A stretch of DNA of 64,000 nt from Desulfobaculum sp044987625. GTDB lineage: Bacteria > Desulfobacterota > Desulfovibrionia > Desulfovibrionales > Desulfovibrionaceae. Below, piece after piece: positions 15,970 to 24,283 of this stretch. The position numbers and the translations under genes were made by a program. The notes under the pieces were generated by a model. That model was not told the origin of the DNA. It made no database searches and worked only from the letters and a program-made list of their open reading frames with translations. Location of the stretch: NCBI RefSeq assembly GCF_044987625.1, contig NZ_JBJDSB010000004.1, positions 62,001 to 126,000 of the forward strand, in the 5' to 3' direction. The stretch's first letter is position 1. The number at the start of each line of letters is the position of its first letter.

Positions 15970-17394
15970 CTATTTACGCAAGGGGTTGCCGTTGGGTGTC
16001 AACGGCGTCCCGGCCGGAGTGGTCCCGGTGCGCGATGTTTTCACTCTCCGTTTAATCATGGAGAAGCGTTGCCATTTACCGAAGACGAAGGCGTACAGGA
16101 TGAGAAGCGCCTGTACGATTTGGGACGTGAGCTGGGAAATCCAGATGCCCGTGGCTTCGCCGATGATATGGTGCCCCAGCGTATAGGCCAGGGGCAAACG
16201 CACGCCCCACACGGTGACGCCAAAGATGACCATGCTGTACCATGTGGCGCCGGCGCCATTGAGCGCGCCGCCGATGATCATGCTGGTCAGAGTGAAGGGA
16301 ATGGCGATGAGGTTGAAGAAGAGGTAGTTGATCATATGGGACTGCACGGCCGCTTCTGGCGTGACAAGGGCCGAAAGTGGCGTCACATACTGCCACACCA
16401 CAAGGGTGACAAGGCTCATGCCCGCACAGCCCAGCGCCCAGATGCGCAGGCCGTAGCGTTTGGCTTCGTCAACGCGGCCTTCGCCAATCAGATTGCCCAC
16501 CAGCACGCTGGCCGTCATGTTGAAGGCGAATCCCGGCAGAAAGAGAATGGACTCAATGCGCAGGCCCGCCGTCATGCCCGCAAGGGCGGGGATGCTATCG
16601 TTGGGCAGGCTGGCGGTAATGGCAAAGAGCACCAAGTAGCCGCTCTGCCACAGAATCTGCATCAGGCCGGAAGGCCATGCGACCTTAAAGAGATAGGGCA
16701 CGGCGCGGCGAATCCAGCGCATGGGCGGAAAGGCCCCGGCAGAGAGCATGCCCTTTCTGTAAACGCGAAAGAGGTTCAGCACCGCGCCGGCGGTCACGGA
16801 CCAGAAGGTGGCCCACGCAAGGCCTTTGTGCCCGAGTTCCGGCAGCCCCCACAGCCCGAGGCCAAGGCCGAAGTCGGCCAGCGTGTTCACGGACGTGATG
16901 AGAATCATGGCGTACAGGGGGTACATGACCTCCTTGCGGGCGCGGAACACGGCGTTGGTGATGAGCAGAATATAATAGGGCGGCAGCACAAGGGCGTAGA
17001 CGTTCAGAAAGTCGCCGGTGATGCCGGAGATGGCGTCCGGAACGCGCAGGGCGGCGAGGAGCTGCTCGTTGAAGACGAGGCCCAGCGTCATGATGATTAT
17101 GCCGCAGATGAGGGCCAATTCCAGACACAGCCCCACGTAGCGCTTGGCGCGCATGGTCAGCCCCGCGCCGATGGATTGGCTGATGGCGGCCACGGAGCCG
17201 TTGGCAACGCTGACGGCGATGATGAGCAAAAAGAACAGACAGGACGAAATGATGCCGAGGGCGGCCTGCACTTCCTTATTGAGGAGCCCGGCAACATAGA
17301 CGTCAACGAAGCCGATCCAGAAGTGGAAAAACATCATGATGATCTGCGGCCACGAAAGACGCCAGATGGTGCGGTATGGTGAAGTGTCAGTCAT
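15970..17394 (-). CDS. MATE family efflux transporter
   Basis: 474 residues with about twelve hydrophobic segments in two similar halves, typical for the multidrug and toxic compound extrusion family, which exports cationic or polyketide-like compounds in exchange for Na+ or H+. The opening RTIWRLSWPQIIMMFFHFWIG and the ANGSVAAISQSIGAG segment of the first half, and the FAFNMTASVLVGNLIGEGR segment of the second half, match the family. Only about 170 bases separate it from the MerR-methyltransferase gene upstream, but a strong hairpin lies in between. It forms a likely pair with the downstream DUF2156 gene. Substrate unknown. Confidence 0.88.
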   Translation of the reverse strand: MTDTSPYRTIWRLSWPQIIMMFFHFWIGFVDVYVAGLLNKEVQAALGIISSCLFFLLIIAVSVANGSVAAISQSIGAGLTMRAKRYVGLCLELALICGIIIMTLGLVFNEQLLAALRVPDAISGITGDFLNVYALVLPPYYILLITNAVFRARKEVMYPLYAMILITSVNTLADFGLGLGLWGLPELGHKGLAWATFWSVTAGAVLNLFRVYRKGMLSAGAFPPMRWIRRAVPYLFKVAWPSGLMQILWQSGYLVLFAITASLPNDSIPALAGMTAGLRIESILFLPGFAFNMTASVLVGNLIGEGRVDEAKRYGLRIWALGCAGMSLVTLVVWQYVTPLSALVTPEAAVQSHMINYLFFNLIAIPFTLTSMIIGGALNGAGATWYSMVIFGVTVWGVRLPLAYTLGHHIIGEATGIWISQLTSQIVQALLILYAFVFGKWQRFSMIKRRVKTSRTGTTPAGTPLTPNGNPLRK

Positions 17395-17508
17395 TGTTGG
17401 TGCATATATCCTTGGAAAATTCGGCGGAGGGAGTGGAGCCGCAATATTGCAGGATAAGGCCCGGAAGGCACCGGGTCAACCCCGCCGCAGGGCGACACCG
17501 AACGACAA

Positions 17509-17542
17509 AACGGGCGGCGGAGATGCATCTCCGCCGCCCGTT
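17509..17542. terminator. Hairpin 3' of the MerR-methyltransferase gene
   Basis: Perfect palindrome with arms AACGGGCGGCGGAGATG and CATCTCCGCCGCCCGTT and essentially no loop; a short T-rich stretch follows on the minus strand. Probable terminator between the regulator gene and the MATE gene. Confidence 0.65.
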
Positions 17543-17564
17543 CGTGTGAAGTGGGTGAAACGTT

Positions 17565-18866
17565 CTACGCAGGCTTTTGCATGATAAAGAACTCATACCC
17601 GTAGCTGTCGCCGTGGGCGGCGTACATATCCAGCTCGGCCTGCATGGTTTGGAAGATGGTCTGTGCTTCCTCGTCCCCGGCGTAGGCCTCGCGCTGTTCG
17701 TTGAGCCGCTGCTGAAAGGGACCGTAGTAGTCGTGCCAGCAGGAGGCGGGCAGGGGGAAGGTGGTGACGATGGTGTACCCGTGGTCCTCAATGCTGCGGC
17801 GCACGTCAGGGACGGTGCGCATGGCGGGGTAGACCTCGCGGAAGAAGTCCGCCGCGGGCTGCGCAGGCTCCGGAGTACACCAAATCAGTTCCGAGACGCA
17901 GAAGGTGCCGCCCGGACGGAGCAGGCGCTTCCACAGGTCAAGGCCGTTGTCGAAGCCGGAGATAAAGGCGGAGCCTTCGCACCACAGCAGGTCAAAGGAT
18001 TCGTCGTCGTAGGTGATGGCGCTCATGTCCATGTTGACGGCGCGGACGCGGGCCGACAGCCCTTCGCGCTCCGCAGCGCGGGTGAGGGCGTCCAGCACGG
18101 GCTGGTGCACATCAATGCCGGTGACGGTGCCGCCGGTCTCTTTGGCGAGGACGATGCTGTGGCGGCCGGGACCGCAGCCGATGTCGAGGATGCGCGGGGC
18201 TTCTGGCAGGTCCGGCACGAGGGACAGGGCGCGACGGGTGTGTGCGTTGTCGCCGGGGGAGTGGATGTCCAGCGGGGTCATGGTTTCAAGAAACAGTTCC
18301 ATAAAGCGTTCGCTCATATCAAGGAGCCTCCTTACGCGGTTCGGGGCGTTGTAGAGTTTTTGGACGAGGGCGGACTCGTCTATGGGGATGCCGAGGGCCT
18401 CCACAAAGCGGCGGTGCTCGTCTGGGGCGGCGTCGTGGAAGGTTTGGTGCCAGCGGCGCATGGTGTCATGGTCCAGCCCGGAGGCGTTGAGAATTGAGGC
18501 CCACGCTGCATCGTCGCTGGTGTCGCAGGCGTCCAGCATTTCGCTGCTGGCGAGCAGGCGGGTGATGACGTCCTGTTGAAAGCGCAGGCGGCGGTGCTCC
18601 TGCGCCAGTTCCTCAAGGCGCGATTCCAAAATGTCCGTGGCGTCCGAGGCCGCGCCGTCCAGTAGAGCGGCGATGGATTTGAGCGGCATTCCGGCGTCGC
18701 GCAGGCGGCAGATGCGGCGTAGGCGGTGGGCGTCGCCCTCGCTGTAGAGGCGGTAGTCCGCCGCGGTGCGGCTGGAGGGAACAAGCAGGCCGATGCGCTC
18801 GTAATACAGGAGCGTACTGCGCGCGAGGCCAAGCTCCCTTGCCAGTTTTCCAACGGTGTAGTGCAT
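17565..18866 (-). CDS. MerR-type regulator fused to a SAM-dependent methyltransferase
   Basis: 433 residues. Residues about 1-70 form a MerR winged helix with the typical YTVGKLARELGLARSTLLYYE opening and RLYSEGDAHRLRRI; a coiled dimerisation helix follows to about 105. A linker of ~110 residues leads to a class I methyltransferase domain with motif I ILDIGCGPGRHSIVLA (about 226-241) and a post-I acid in TGIDVH. The expected product is a DNA-binding protein whose effector domain is an enzyme or SAM-binding sensor. The start at 18866 is preceded by AAGGTG and by a MerR-like promoter (18941-18971). Effector, methyl acceptor and whether the domain is active are unknown. A MATE exporter lies downstream, the kind of target MerR proteins often control. 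Confidence 0.85.
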   Translation of the reverse strand: MHYTVGKLARELGLARSTLLYYERIGLLVPSSRTAADYRLYSEGDAHRLRRICRLRDAGMPLKSIAALLDGAASDATDILESRLEELAQEHRRLRFQQDVITRLLASSEMLDACDTSDDAAWASILNASGLDHDTMRRWHQTFHDAAPDEHRRFVEALGIPIDESALVQKLYNAPNRVRRLLDMSERFMELFLETMTPLDIHSPGDNAHTRRALSLVPDLPEAPRILDIGCGPGRHSIVLAKETGGTVTGIDVHQPVLDALTRAAEREGLSARVRAVNMDMSAITYDDESFDLLWCEGSAFISGFDNGLDLWKRLLRPGGTFCVSELIWCTPEPAQPAADFFREVYPAMRTVPDVRRSIEDHGYTIVTTFPLPASCWHDYYGPFQQRLNEQREAYAGDEEAQTIFQTMQAELDMYAAHGDSYGYEFFIMQKPA

Positions 18867-18940
18867 GCGGCACCTTGTCGGTCTGTGGCGCGCCGGGCGC
18901 TGCGCCTGTGTGTGAACAAATGACTGACCCGGATGAAGAA

Positions 18941-18971
18941 AGCATGAACCCGTCACCTGTAGACAGGTCAA
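18941..18971 (-). promoter_or_regulatory. MerR-type promoter with 19-base spacer and dyad
   Basis: Minus strand: TTGACC (18966-18971), a 19-base spacer and CATGCT (18941-18946). Inside the spacer and touching the -35 box is a perfect dyad ACCTGT-AG-ACAGGT (18955-18968). A long spacer with a dyad is the hallmark of promoters activated by MerR proteins, so autoregulation of the gene downstream is likely. The -10 box is weak. Confidence 0.55.
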
Positions 18972-19058
18972 GCGGGAAAAAGCCGAAAGGAAGGCCCATT
19001 CATCGGCGGAAAGGGAATCGCCCCGGATGGCGGGCAGTTGCGGGAAAAATGAAAAGTG

Positions 19059-19109
19059 AAAAAAATTTTTCGCCTGCGGTGTTGACACTTCGGAAAGCGG
19101 CTTTATTTT
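19059..19109 (+). promoter_or_regulatory. Promoter of the hsp20 pair
   Basis: TTGACA (19082-19087), 16-base spacer, TATTTT (19104-19109). Upstream lies an A7/T5 tract and CGCCTGCGG. The stretch AAAAAAATTT...GGTGTTGAC is shared with the groES promoter (27589-27637), which also has a 16-base spacer. Confidence 0.55.
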
Positions 19110-19137
19110 TCTTTTCACCAAAACGGAGGTGAAAAAA

Positions 19138-19548
19138 ATGGTAATCGATTTTGGAACCTTCTATGATTTTCCTCGTGAACTCAATCGGTTCTTTGAAGAG
19201 GTCATGCAGCCTGTGTCGATAAGTCAGCGCAGGGTGTCTTACCCGCAGGTCAACGTCTCGGAAGATGACGATGCACTGTATATTGAAGCTCGCGTCCCCG
19301 GTGTTGCAGAGGAAGACATTGAGCTGACCGTCACGGAAAATGACATCGTGCTCAAGGGCATGCGCAAAGCCGACGACGGCAAATACTACCGTCAGGAGCG
19401 TGGAACCGGAGCGTTCCAGCGCATCTTCAACATTGCCACCAACATTGACCGCGACAACGTCACGGCGACCCTGAAAGATGGCATTCTGGAAATCGTTCTG
19501 CCCAAGGCAGAGGCCGTGAAACCCAGAAAGATCTCCATCAGCGCGTAG
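19138..19548 (+). CDS. Hsp20/alpha-crystallin small heat shock protein (first of pair)
   Basis: 136 residues. Small heat shock proteins bind unfolding proteins without ATP and hand them to DnaK/GroEL. The alpha-crystallin domain spans about residues 35-130: YPQVNVSEDDDALYIEARVP, the VPGVAEEDIELTV strand, the GAFQRIF loop, and the C-terminal GILEIVLPKAE. The start is set at ATG 19138 with GGAGG eight bases upstream; a GTG three codons earlier overlaps that site. A second paralogue begins 13 bases after its stop, so the two form an operon, a common arrangement in which the proteins form mixed oligomers. Confidence 0.93.
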   Translation: MVIDFGTFYDFPRELNRFFEEVMQPVSISQRRVSYPQVNVSEDDDALYIEARVPGVAEEDIELTVTENDIVLKGMRKADDGKYYRQERGTGAFQRIFNIATNIDRDNVTATLKDGILEIVLPKAEAVKPRKISISA

Positions 19549-19561
19549 GAGGGAGTCAGAC

Positions 19562-19939
19562 ATGTCCACCGAACTTGAAAAGACCACGCAGCATCAGGCC
19601 CGGAAGATGGAACGCGTCATCCCGGCTTCGGATATACTGGAGCGCCCGGACGGCTGGCACATTGTTGTCGACATGCCGGGCGTGATGAAAGATGACCTCG
19701 TCATCGACATGCAGGAGCGCGAACTCATCCTGCGCGGCAAAAGCGCCTACACCTTCAAGGAAGGGCGCGAGCTTCTGCGCAGCGAGTTTGCCCCGGTTGA
19801 ATATGCCCGCACCTTCACCCTCAGCGACGAGATTGACCGCGAGAAGGTGAAGGCGGTGTTCAAAAACGGTGTGCTGGACCTCTTCCTGCCCAAGGCGGAA
19901 AAGGCCAAGCCGAAACGCATCGAAATAACGGCAGGTTAG
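19562..19939 (+). CDS. Hsp20/alpha-crystallin small heat shock protein (second of pair)
   Basis: 125 residues, preceded by AGGAGGG. The alpha-crystallin domain spans about residues 20-118, with WHIVVDMPGVMKDDLVIDM, VEYARTFTLSDEIDREKVKA and GVLDLFLPKAEKAKPKRIEI. Clearly divergent from its upstream partner (different N-terminus, longer basic C-terminus), so it is an old duplication or paired acquisition, not a recent copy. A strong terminator lies at 20201-20230. Confidence 0.93.
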   Translation: MSTELEKTTQHQARKMERVIPASDILERPDGWHIVVDMPGVMKDDLVIDMQERELILRGKSAYTFKEGRELLRSEFAPVEYARTFTLSDEIDREKVKAVFKNGVLDLFLPKAEKAKPKRIEITAG

Positions 19940-20316
19940 CCGGAGACTCGGACGGAGCCGCATGCGGGGCGCGTTTCCCCTGCCCGTCCTGTCCAGGTGC
20001 CACATTCGCGGACGTTCCACCCGCACTGGCGCTGGATGCTCCGTCCACACCGGCAAACCGAACCATCCATGTGTTCTCCAGTGCGCGGACCGGCGCTGCG
20101 CGGCCTCTTGTCAGGCAGCGCGCCGGCCCGCGCCTCTTCCGGGTCCCCCCGCCCGGACTGCAGAGCAGAGCGATTCAATCAGCCCTACCTCCATCCACAG
20201 AAAAGGCCCGGCATATATGCCGGGCCTTTTCTTGTGCGCGATTCGGCGCGCAGAAGTGTGGGGAAAACGAGCCACTCACTGCGAAAGGGGTGGAGCGTGC
20301 GCCCCCCCCTCACGCG
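19940..20316. other. Intergenic region after the hsp20 pair
   Basis: About 375 bases between convergent genes. Apart from the terminator at 20201-20230 I see nothing in it. Confidence 0.6.
20201..20230. terminator. Bidirectional terminator between hsp20 and the phosphatase gene
   Basis: Perfect palindrome AAAAGGCCCGGCATA / TATGCCGGGCCTTTT, with T-runs on both strands, between convergent genes. Confidence 0.9.
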
Positions 20317-21402
20317 CTATTCGCCCGTACGCAGAAGCTGGTAGAAAAACGTCTGCACGAATTTGCCGGAAATGACGTCCGGCAGAATGAAGGACAGCGG
20401 CGTGCCCGTGAGAAAGCGCGAGGTAAAGGCAAAGAAGAGGTTGGAGGAAATGGACGACAGGGCCGCGGGCATGATGTTGGTCATGAGCGGGTCGCCGAGC
20501 TTTGCCGGCGGCAGGTCCGTAAGGCGGCAGGGCAGGGGGCGCCTGTCGAAGATGCGGCATTCGCCCCATTCGTTCAGGGGGCAGACTGTGCCAAGGGCGG
20601 CGTAGTCCTCGTGGATGGCGCCGGTCAGGGTGGTGGGGTCCTGCGGGTCGTAGCCCAACTGGCGTAGCTGCTTCCCCGCGTCCGCGCTGACGCCGATGGC
20701 GTTTTGGCGTTCCTGCTGGGAGAGGGTCCGGTTCATGGCGTGGTTGATGTACACGGCCTCGACAAGGGGCATGGTGACCAGTTTGGTGCAGCAGGCTGAG
20801 TGGTCGCGGCCGCACAGCCCGTGCTCTCCGCCCTCGCCGATGAGGGCGTCCACGTGCGAGACGACGCGCTCGTAGTCCTTGAAGAAGGGCGTCAGGTCCA
20901 CGAGGTGGCGGCTCTCCAGCGAGGGTTCGCGGATGGTGAGTTGGCGTTCCTGCTTGCCGTAGCGGCGGATAAAGCGCCATTGGTCGAAGTTTTGGGGCTT
21001 GGAGCGCAGGGATTTCAGCTTTTTGTGCGCCAGCTTGTGCCCTAGACCCTTGCGCAGCAGATAGGCGTTGAGCACCGTTCCCGTGCGGCCAATGCCGTGG
21101 CGGCAGTGGATGAGGACGTGCTTGCCGAGGTAGATGGACTCGTCCAGCCAGTCGAGGGCCTTTTCCAGCTCCCCAAGGTCCGGCGTTTCCTCATCGGGAA
21201 TGGGGAAGTAGTAGACGTCGAATCCTTCGCCCGCTTCAATCCAGTGCAGGTCGCAGAACTCATCGCACAGGTTCAGGATGGCTTCCACGCCTTCGGCGCG
21301 CAGGCTCTCAAGGGACACATAGGACATGGGCGCGCCGCCCACGGCGAGCTGGTCCGTGACCCACGTGAGGTCGTATCCCGCTTTGCCTGTGCCCATGACC
21401 AT
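20317..21402 (-). CDS. Dual-specificity phosphatase fused to a YkgJ-like cysteine-cluster domain
   Basis: 361 residues. The N-terminal ~160 residues are a dual-specificity/tyrosine phosphatase domain with the P-loop HCRHGIGRTG (catalytic C100, R106) and the general-acid loop region near PIPDEETPD. The C-terminal half (about 190-300) carries cysteines spaced as in YkgJ/CxxCxxCC-type zinc or iron clusters: GLCGRDHSACC and CPLNEWGECRIFDRRPLPCR. It should remove phosphate from Tyr/Ser/Thr or a small molecule; the Cys domain may sense metal or redox state. It is the last gene of a five-gene operon, 15 bases after the PEP-synthase-like gene. GGGAGA precedes the start. Confidence 0.82.
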   Translation of the reverse strand: MVMGTGKAGYDLTWVTDQLAVGGAPMSYVSLESLRAEGVEAILNLCDEFCDLHWIEAGEGFDVYYFPIPDEETPDLGELEKALDWLDESIYLGKHVLIHCRHGIGRTGTVLNAYLLRKGLGHKLAHKKLKSLRSKPQNFDQWRFIRRYGKQERQLTIREPSLESRHLVDLTPFFKDYERVVSHVDALIGEGGEHGLCGRDHSACCTKLVTMPLVEAVYINHAMNRTLSQQERQNAIGVSADAGKQLRQLGYDPQDPTTLTGAIHEDYAALGTVCPLNEWGECRIFDRRPLPCRLTDLPPAKLGDPLMTNIMPAALSSISSNLFFAFTSRFLTGTPLSFILPDVISGKFVQTFFYQLLRTGE

Positions 21403-21417
21403 GCCTGTCTCCCGCGC

Positions 21418-23916
21418 CTAAATGGAATCCAAGAAGTCGTCCACAAGTTGCTGGACCTGATTGTCGCCGGTGAGGGCCATGTCCATAAGCCGCGTTTTGC
21501 CAAGCAGGGTGCCGATGAGCGTGAGGTTCAGCTCAATCTTGGGCCGGGGCGCGCGGTTGAGTGAGGCTTCCAGCATGTCGCCGGTGATGCGCACGGTAAA
21601 GCCCGCGTCCTTGAGCACCTTGTCCACAAAGGCGAGGCGCAGCTTGCGCTGACCAATGCCCGCGCCGCCGCCCTTGAAGCGGAAGTTGATGTAGTTGGAG
21701 TCCGCGTGGTCGGTACTCATGGTGTCCAGCACGGCGAAGTGGTAGCCGAAGCGGATAAGCGCGTGCATGTAGTCCCGCGCAAGGATGACGTAGCTGGACA
21801 GGGTTTTGGACTTCAGGCTCACCACGCCCGCGCTCATGCGGTCGAACTCTTCCCAGTCAAAGGCCAGCAGGCTGCCGTCCCATTGAATGTCCGGGTGGTT
21901 CAGCCCTTCCCACAGGGCGCTGATGCTGTCGCTGGCAAAGTGGCACGGGTCCACGGCGCTGGCCTTGTGCGCCTGCGGGGTCAGCCCGCCGCCAAGGTCC
22001 AGAATATACATCACCAGCGGCAGGCCGCCTTCCAGAATCTTGGCCTGTGCCAGACCGCGCCCGCCCTTGTCCACAAGATTGAACATCTCGGCCACGGCCT
22101 TTTCGTGGCAGAAGCGCACAATGTCGTGCATGGTCCGGCACCCGTCCGGGGCGAAGTCGTCGCCTTCGGGGTCGGTGAGGTTGAGGGGCACGATGTGGTC
22201 CATGACCTTGCGCAGGCGGCGGTGGAAGGGCGTATCCAGCACGTTGGCCCGCATGGCCGCGCGCTGGCGCAGTTCGGGGAGTTCGCCGTCGTAGACGTGC
22301 CCATGGTCGGCGTCTACGGTGACAAGGGCGCCGTCTGCAAGTTCTCGCGTGGCAAATTTAGCGTCCACAATGACCGGCACGCCGAATTCACGCGCGACGG
22401 AGGCAAAGTGGCTGGCCTTGGAGCCGGTATCTGTGATGACGGCGGCGAGGCGCTCCAGCACGCTGGCAAAGGACGGGGACAGGGTGTCCGCCACCAGCAC
22501 GCAGCCTTCGGGCACGTCGTCCAACTCCATGATGCGGAGGGGCTTGCATATTTGACCGATGCCCACTCCCGGACTGGCCGGGATGCCGTTCAGGATGGGT
22601 TCCGCGTCCGGTTCGGGCGGCACGTCGTGCTGGTCGTCGAGGGGCGCTTTGCGCGTACCGAGGGGGCGGCACTGGATCATGAACAGCGAGCCCCAACGGT
22701 CCATGCACCATTCAATGTCCTGCGGGCCGCCAAAGGCGTCCTCAAGGGCCATGCCCCATTTGGCAAGGGTCAGGGCGTGCTCTTCGCCGAGGGCGGGGCC
22801 GTCTTCGGGAATGTCGCCGGAGATAATCTGCGGGGCGGCCGCGCCGGAAGTGCGCGAAAGGATGCGCGGCGCGTTCTCGCGCGAGAGGGTGACGATATCC
22901 GGCGAGGAACTGCCGTCCACAAGGGAGCGGGCCATGCCCTCCACGGAGTACACGGACAGGCAATCGCCGTCGTGGTCCGAGGGGTCGTGGGTGTAGACCA
23001 CGCCGCTGACGCGGGCGTCGATCATTTCCAGCACCAGCACGGCCATGGGGGTTTGCATGTCCGGCATGCCGTAGCGGATGCGGTAGGTGACGGCCTTGGG
23101 CGAATATTTGCTGGCCAGCACCTTTTTGTAGGCGTGGGAGAGGTCCGACAGGGACACGCCAAGCTCGCTGTCGTACTGTCCGGCAAAGGAGGCCTCGGTA
23201 TCCTCGCCCACGGCGGATGAGCGGACGGCCAGCTGCAACTGCCCGCCGCGCGCGGCGGCAAGGGTCAGGGCGTGGTCGCGGTAGGCTTCCTCTACGGCTG
23301 GGGGCACTTCCGCCTCCATGATGAGGCGCTGGATTTCCTCGCAGATGTCCAGCACAAAGCCGGGCGAGTCGAGAGTGACCTTGGACAGTAGCGTTTCAAT
23401 GCGCGAGCGCAGTTCGTTATATTCAATAAAATAATGGAACGCCCGTGTGGTGATGACAAAACCACCGGGCACGGGCAAGTCTTCCACCTCGGCAAGGCTG
23501 GACAGGCGCGCGGCCTTGTTGCCCGCCTCCGCCGCCGAAAGGTGCGCTTCGGACAGCGGTATGGCGTAGGGCGGGGCAAAATCGAACTCCGGCGGCTCCG
23601 TCTGCATGGACAGATAAAAATCTATCTTGCGGCGGTAGTCCGGCAGGTCGAGGTAATGGCCCGGACGCATGCGCATAAGCTCACGCGTAAGGCTCTTCAC
23701 GTCGGCGGAGAGGGTGCGCGTAAGCATGGTCACGCGGGCCCAGTCCGCCGGGACGCGGCCATAGTAAAGCTCCTCCATCTCGGCGATGTGCTTCAGGCAC
23801 GTGCGGTCAAGATCGAGAAGCCGTTTGAACGCTTCGTACTTTTTGCGCAGAAGCGTGCCCGGCGCAAAGACCTGATAGGTCCAGTGGCGGAAGAGCTGCT
23901 TGAGTTCCAGACTCAT
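21418..23916 (-). CDS. PEP synthase/PPDK-like protein (ATP-grasp plus phosphohistidine domain)
   Basis: 832 residues. After a helical N-terminal extension (about 1-110) there is a pyruvate phosphate dikinase ATP-grasp domain (about 120-415) with VRSSAVGEDTEASFAGQYDS and QDIEWC, then a swivelling phosphohistidine domain (about 445-530) with TDTGSKASHFASVAREFGVP, where H503 is the expected phosphate carrier. The remaining ~290 residues do not show the PEP/pyruvate TIM barrel and are unknown to me. So the protein can probably phosphorylate its own histidine from ATP but may transfer to an unusual acceptor. It starts seven bases after a response-regulator gene, with AAGGA upstream. Rifampicin phosphotransferase-like architecture is an alternative comparison. 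Confidence 0.8.
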   Translation of the reverse strand: MSLELKQLFRHWTYQVFAPGTLLRKKYEAFKRLLDLDRTCLKHIAEMEELYYGRVPADWARVTMLTRTLSADVKSLTRELMRMRPGHYLDLPDYRRKIDFYLSMQTEPPEFDFAPPYAIPLSEAHLSAAEAGNKAARLSSLAEVEDLPVPGGFVITTRAFHYFIEYNELRSRIETLLSKVTLDSPGFVLDICEEIQRLIMEAEVPPAVEEAYRDHALTLAAARGGQLQLAVRSSAVGEDTEASFAGQYDSELGVSLSDLSHAYKKVLASKYSPKAVTYRIRYGMPDMQTPMAVLVLEMIDARVSGVVYTHDPSDHDGDCLSVYSVEGMARSLVDGSSSPDIVTLSRENAPRILSRTSGAAAPQIISGDIPEDGPALGEEHALTLAKWGMALEDAFGGPQDIEWCMDRWGSLFMIQCRPLGTRKAPLDDQHDVPPEPDAEPILNGIPASPGVGIGQICKPLRIMELDDVPEGCVLVADTLSPSFASVLERLAAVITDTGSKASHFASVAREFGVPVIVDAKFATRELADGALVTVDADHGHVYDGELPELRQRAAMRANVLDTPFHRRLRKVMDHIVPLNLTDPEGDDFAPDGCRTMHDIVRFCHEKAVAEMFNLVDKGGRGLAQAKILEGGLPLVMYILDLGGGLTPQAHKASAVDPCHFASDSISALWEGLNHPDIQWDGSLLAFDWEEFDRMSAGVVSLKSKTLSSYVILARDYMHALIRFGYHFAVLDTMSTDHADSNYINFRFKGGGAGIGQRKLRLAFVDKVLKDAGFTVRITGDMLEASLNRAPRPKIELNLTLIGTLLGKTRLMDMALTGDNQVQQLVDDFLDSI

Positions 23917-23923
23917 GATGTCC

Positions 23924-24283
23924 TTATGTGGTCAGTGCCTTGGAGACTTTTTCTTCCAGTTCGTCCTTGTCGATGGGCTTCACGCAGTAGTCCACGGCGC
24001 CCAGTTCCTGACATTGACGGGCCGTTTCAAGGGTGGGGTAGCCCGTGAGCATGATGACCTTGACGGCCTTGGAAATCTTTTTGATTTCCTCCAGCACTTC
24101 CACGCCGGTCATCTTCTTGAGCTTGATGTCCAGTATGGCAAGGTCAACGGTCTGCTTGCGGATATGGTCCAGCGCCTCTTCCTCCTCGGTGAAGGAGTGG
24201 ACCACATGGCCCTTGCGCTCCAGTATTCTGCGGATGAGAATTCCCGCATCCATTACATCGTCCAGTACGACTATCTCTGCCAC
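23924..24283 (-). CDS. Single-domain response regulator (receiver, CheY-like)
   Basis: 119 residues, a receiver domain only. Acidic pocket near the N-terminus in IVVLDDVMDAG, phospho-acceptor aspartate in LAILDIKLKKMTG, threonine/serine switch in IMLTGYPT, and lysine in YCVKPIDKDEL. The start is GTG at 24283, with AGGAGG six bases upstream, overlapping the kinase stop by 13 bases; an ATG 20 codons earlier lies inside the kinase gene without a ribosome-binding site. No output domain, so it signals by protein contact. The neighbouring kinase is the evident phosphodonor, and the PEP-synthase-like protein or the phosphatase may be its target. Confidence 0.88.
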   Translation of the reverse strand: MAEIVVLDDVMDAGILIRRILERKGHVVHSFTEEEEALDHIRKQTVDLAILDIKLKKMTGVEVLEEIKKISKAVKVIMLTGYPTLETARQCQELGAVDYCVKPIDKDELEEKVSKALTT

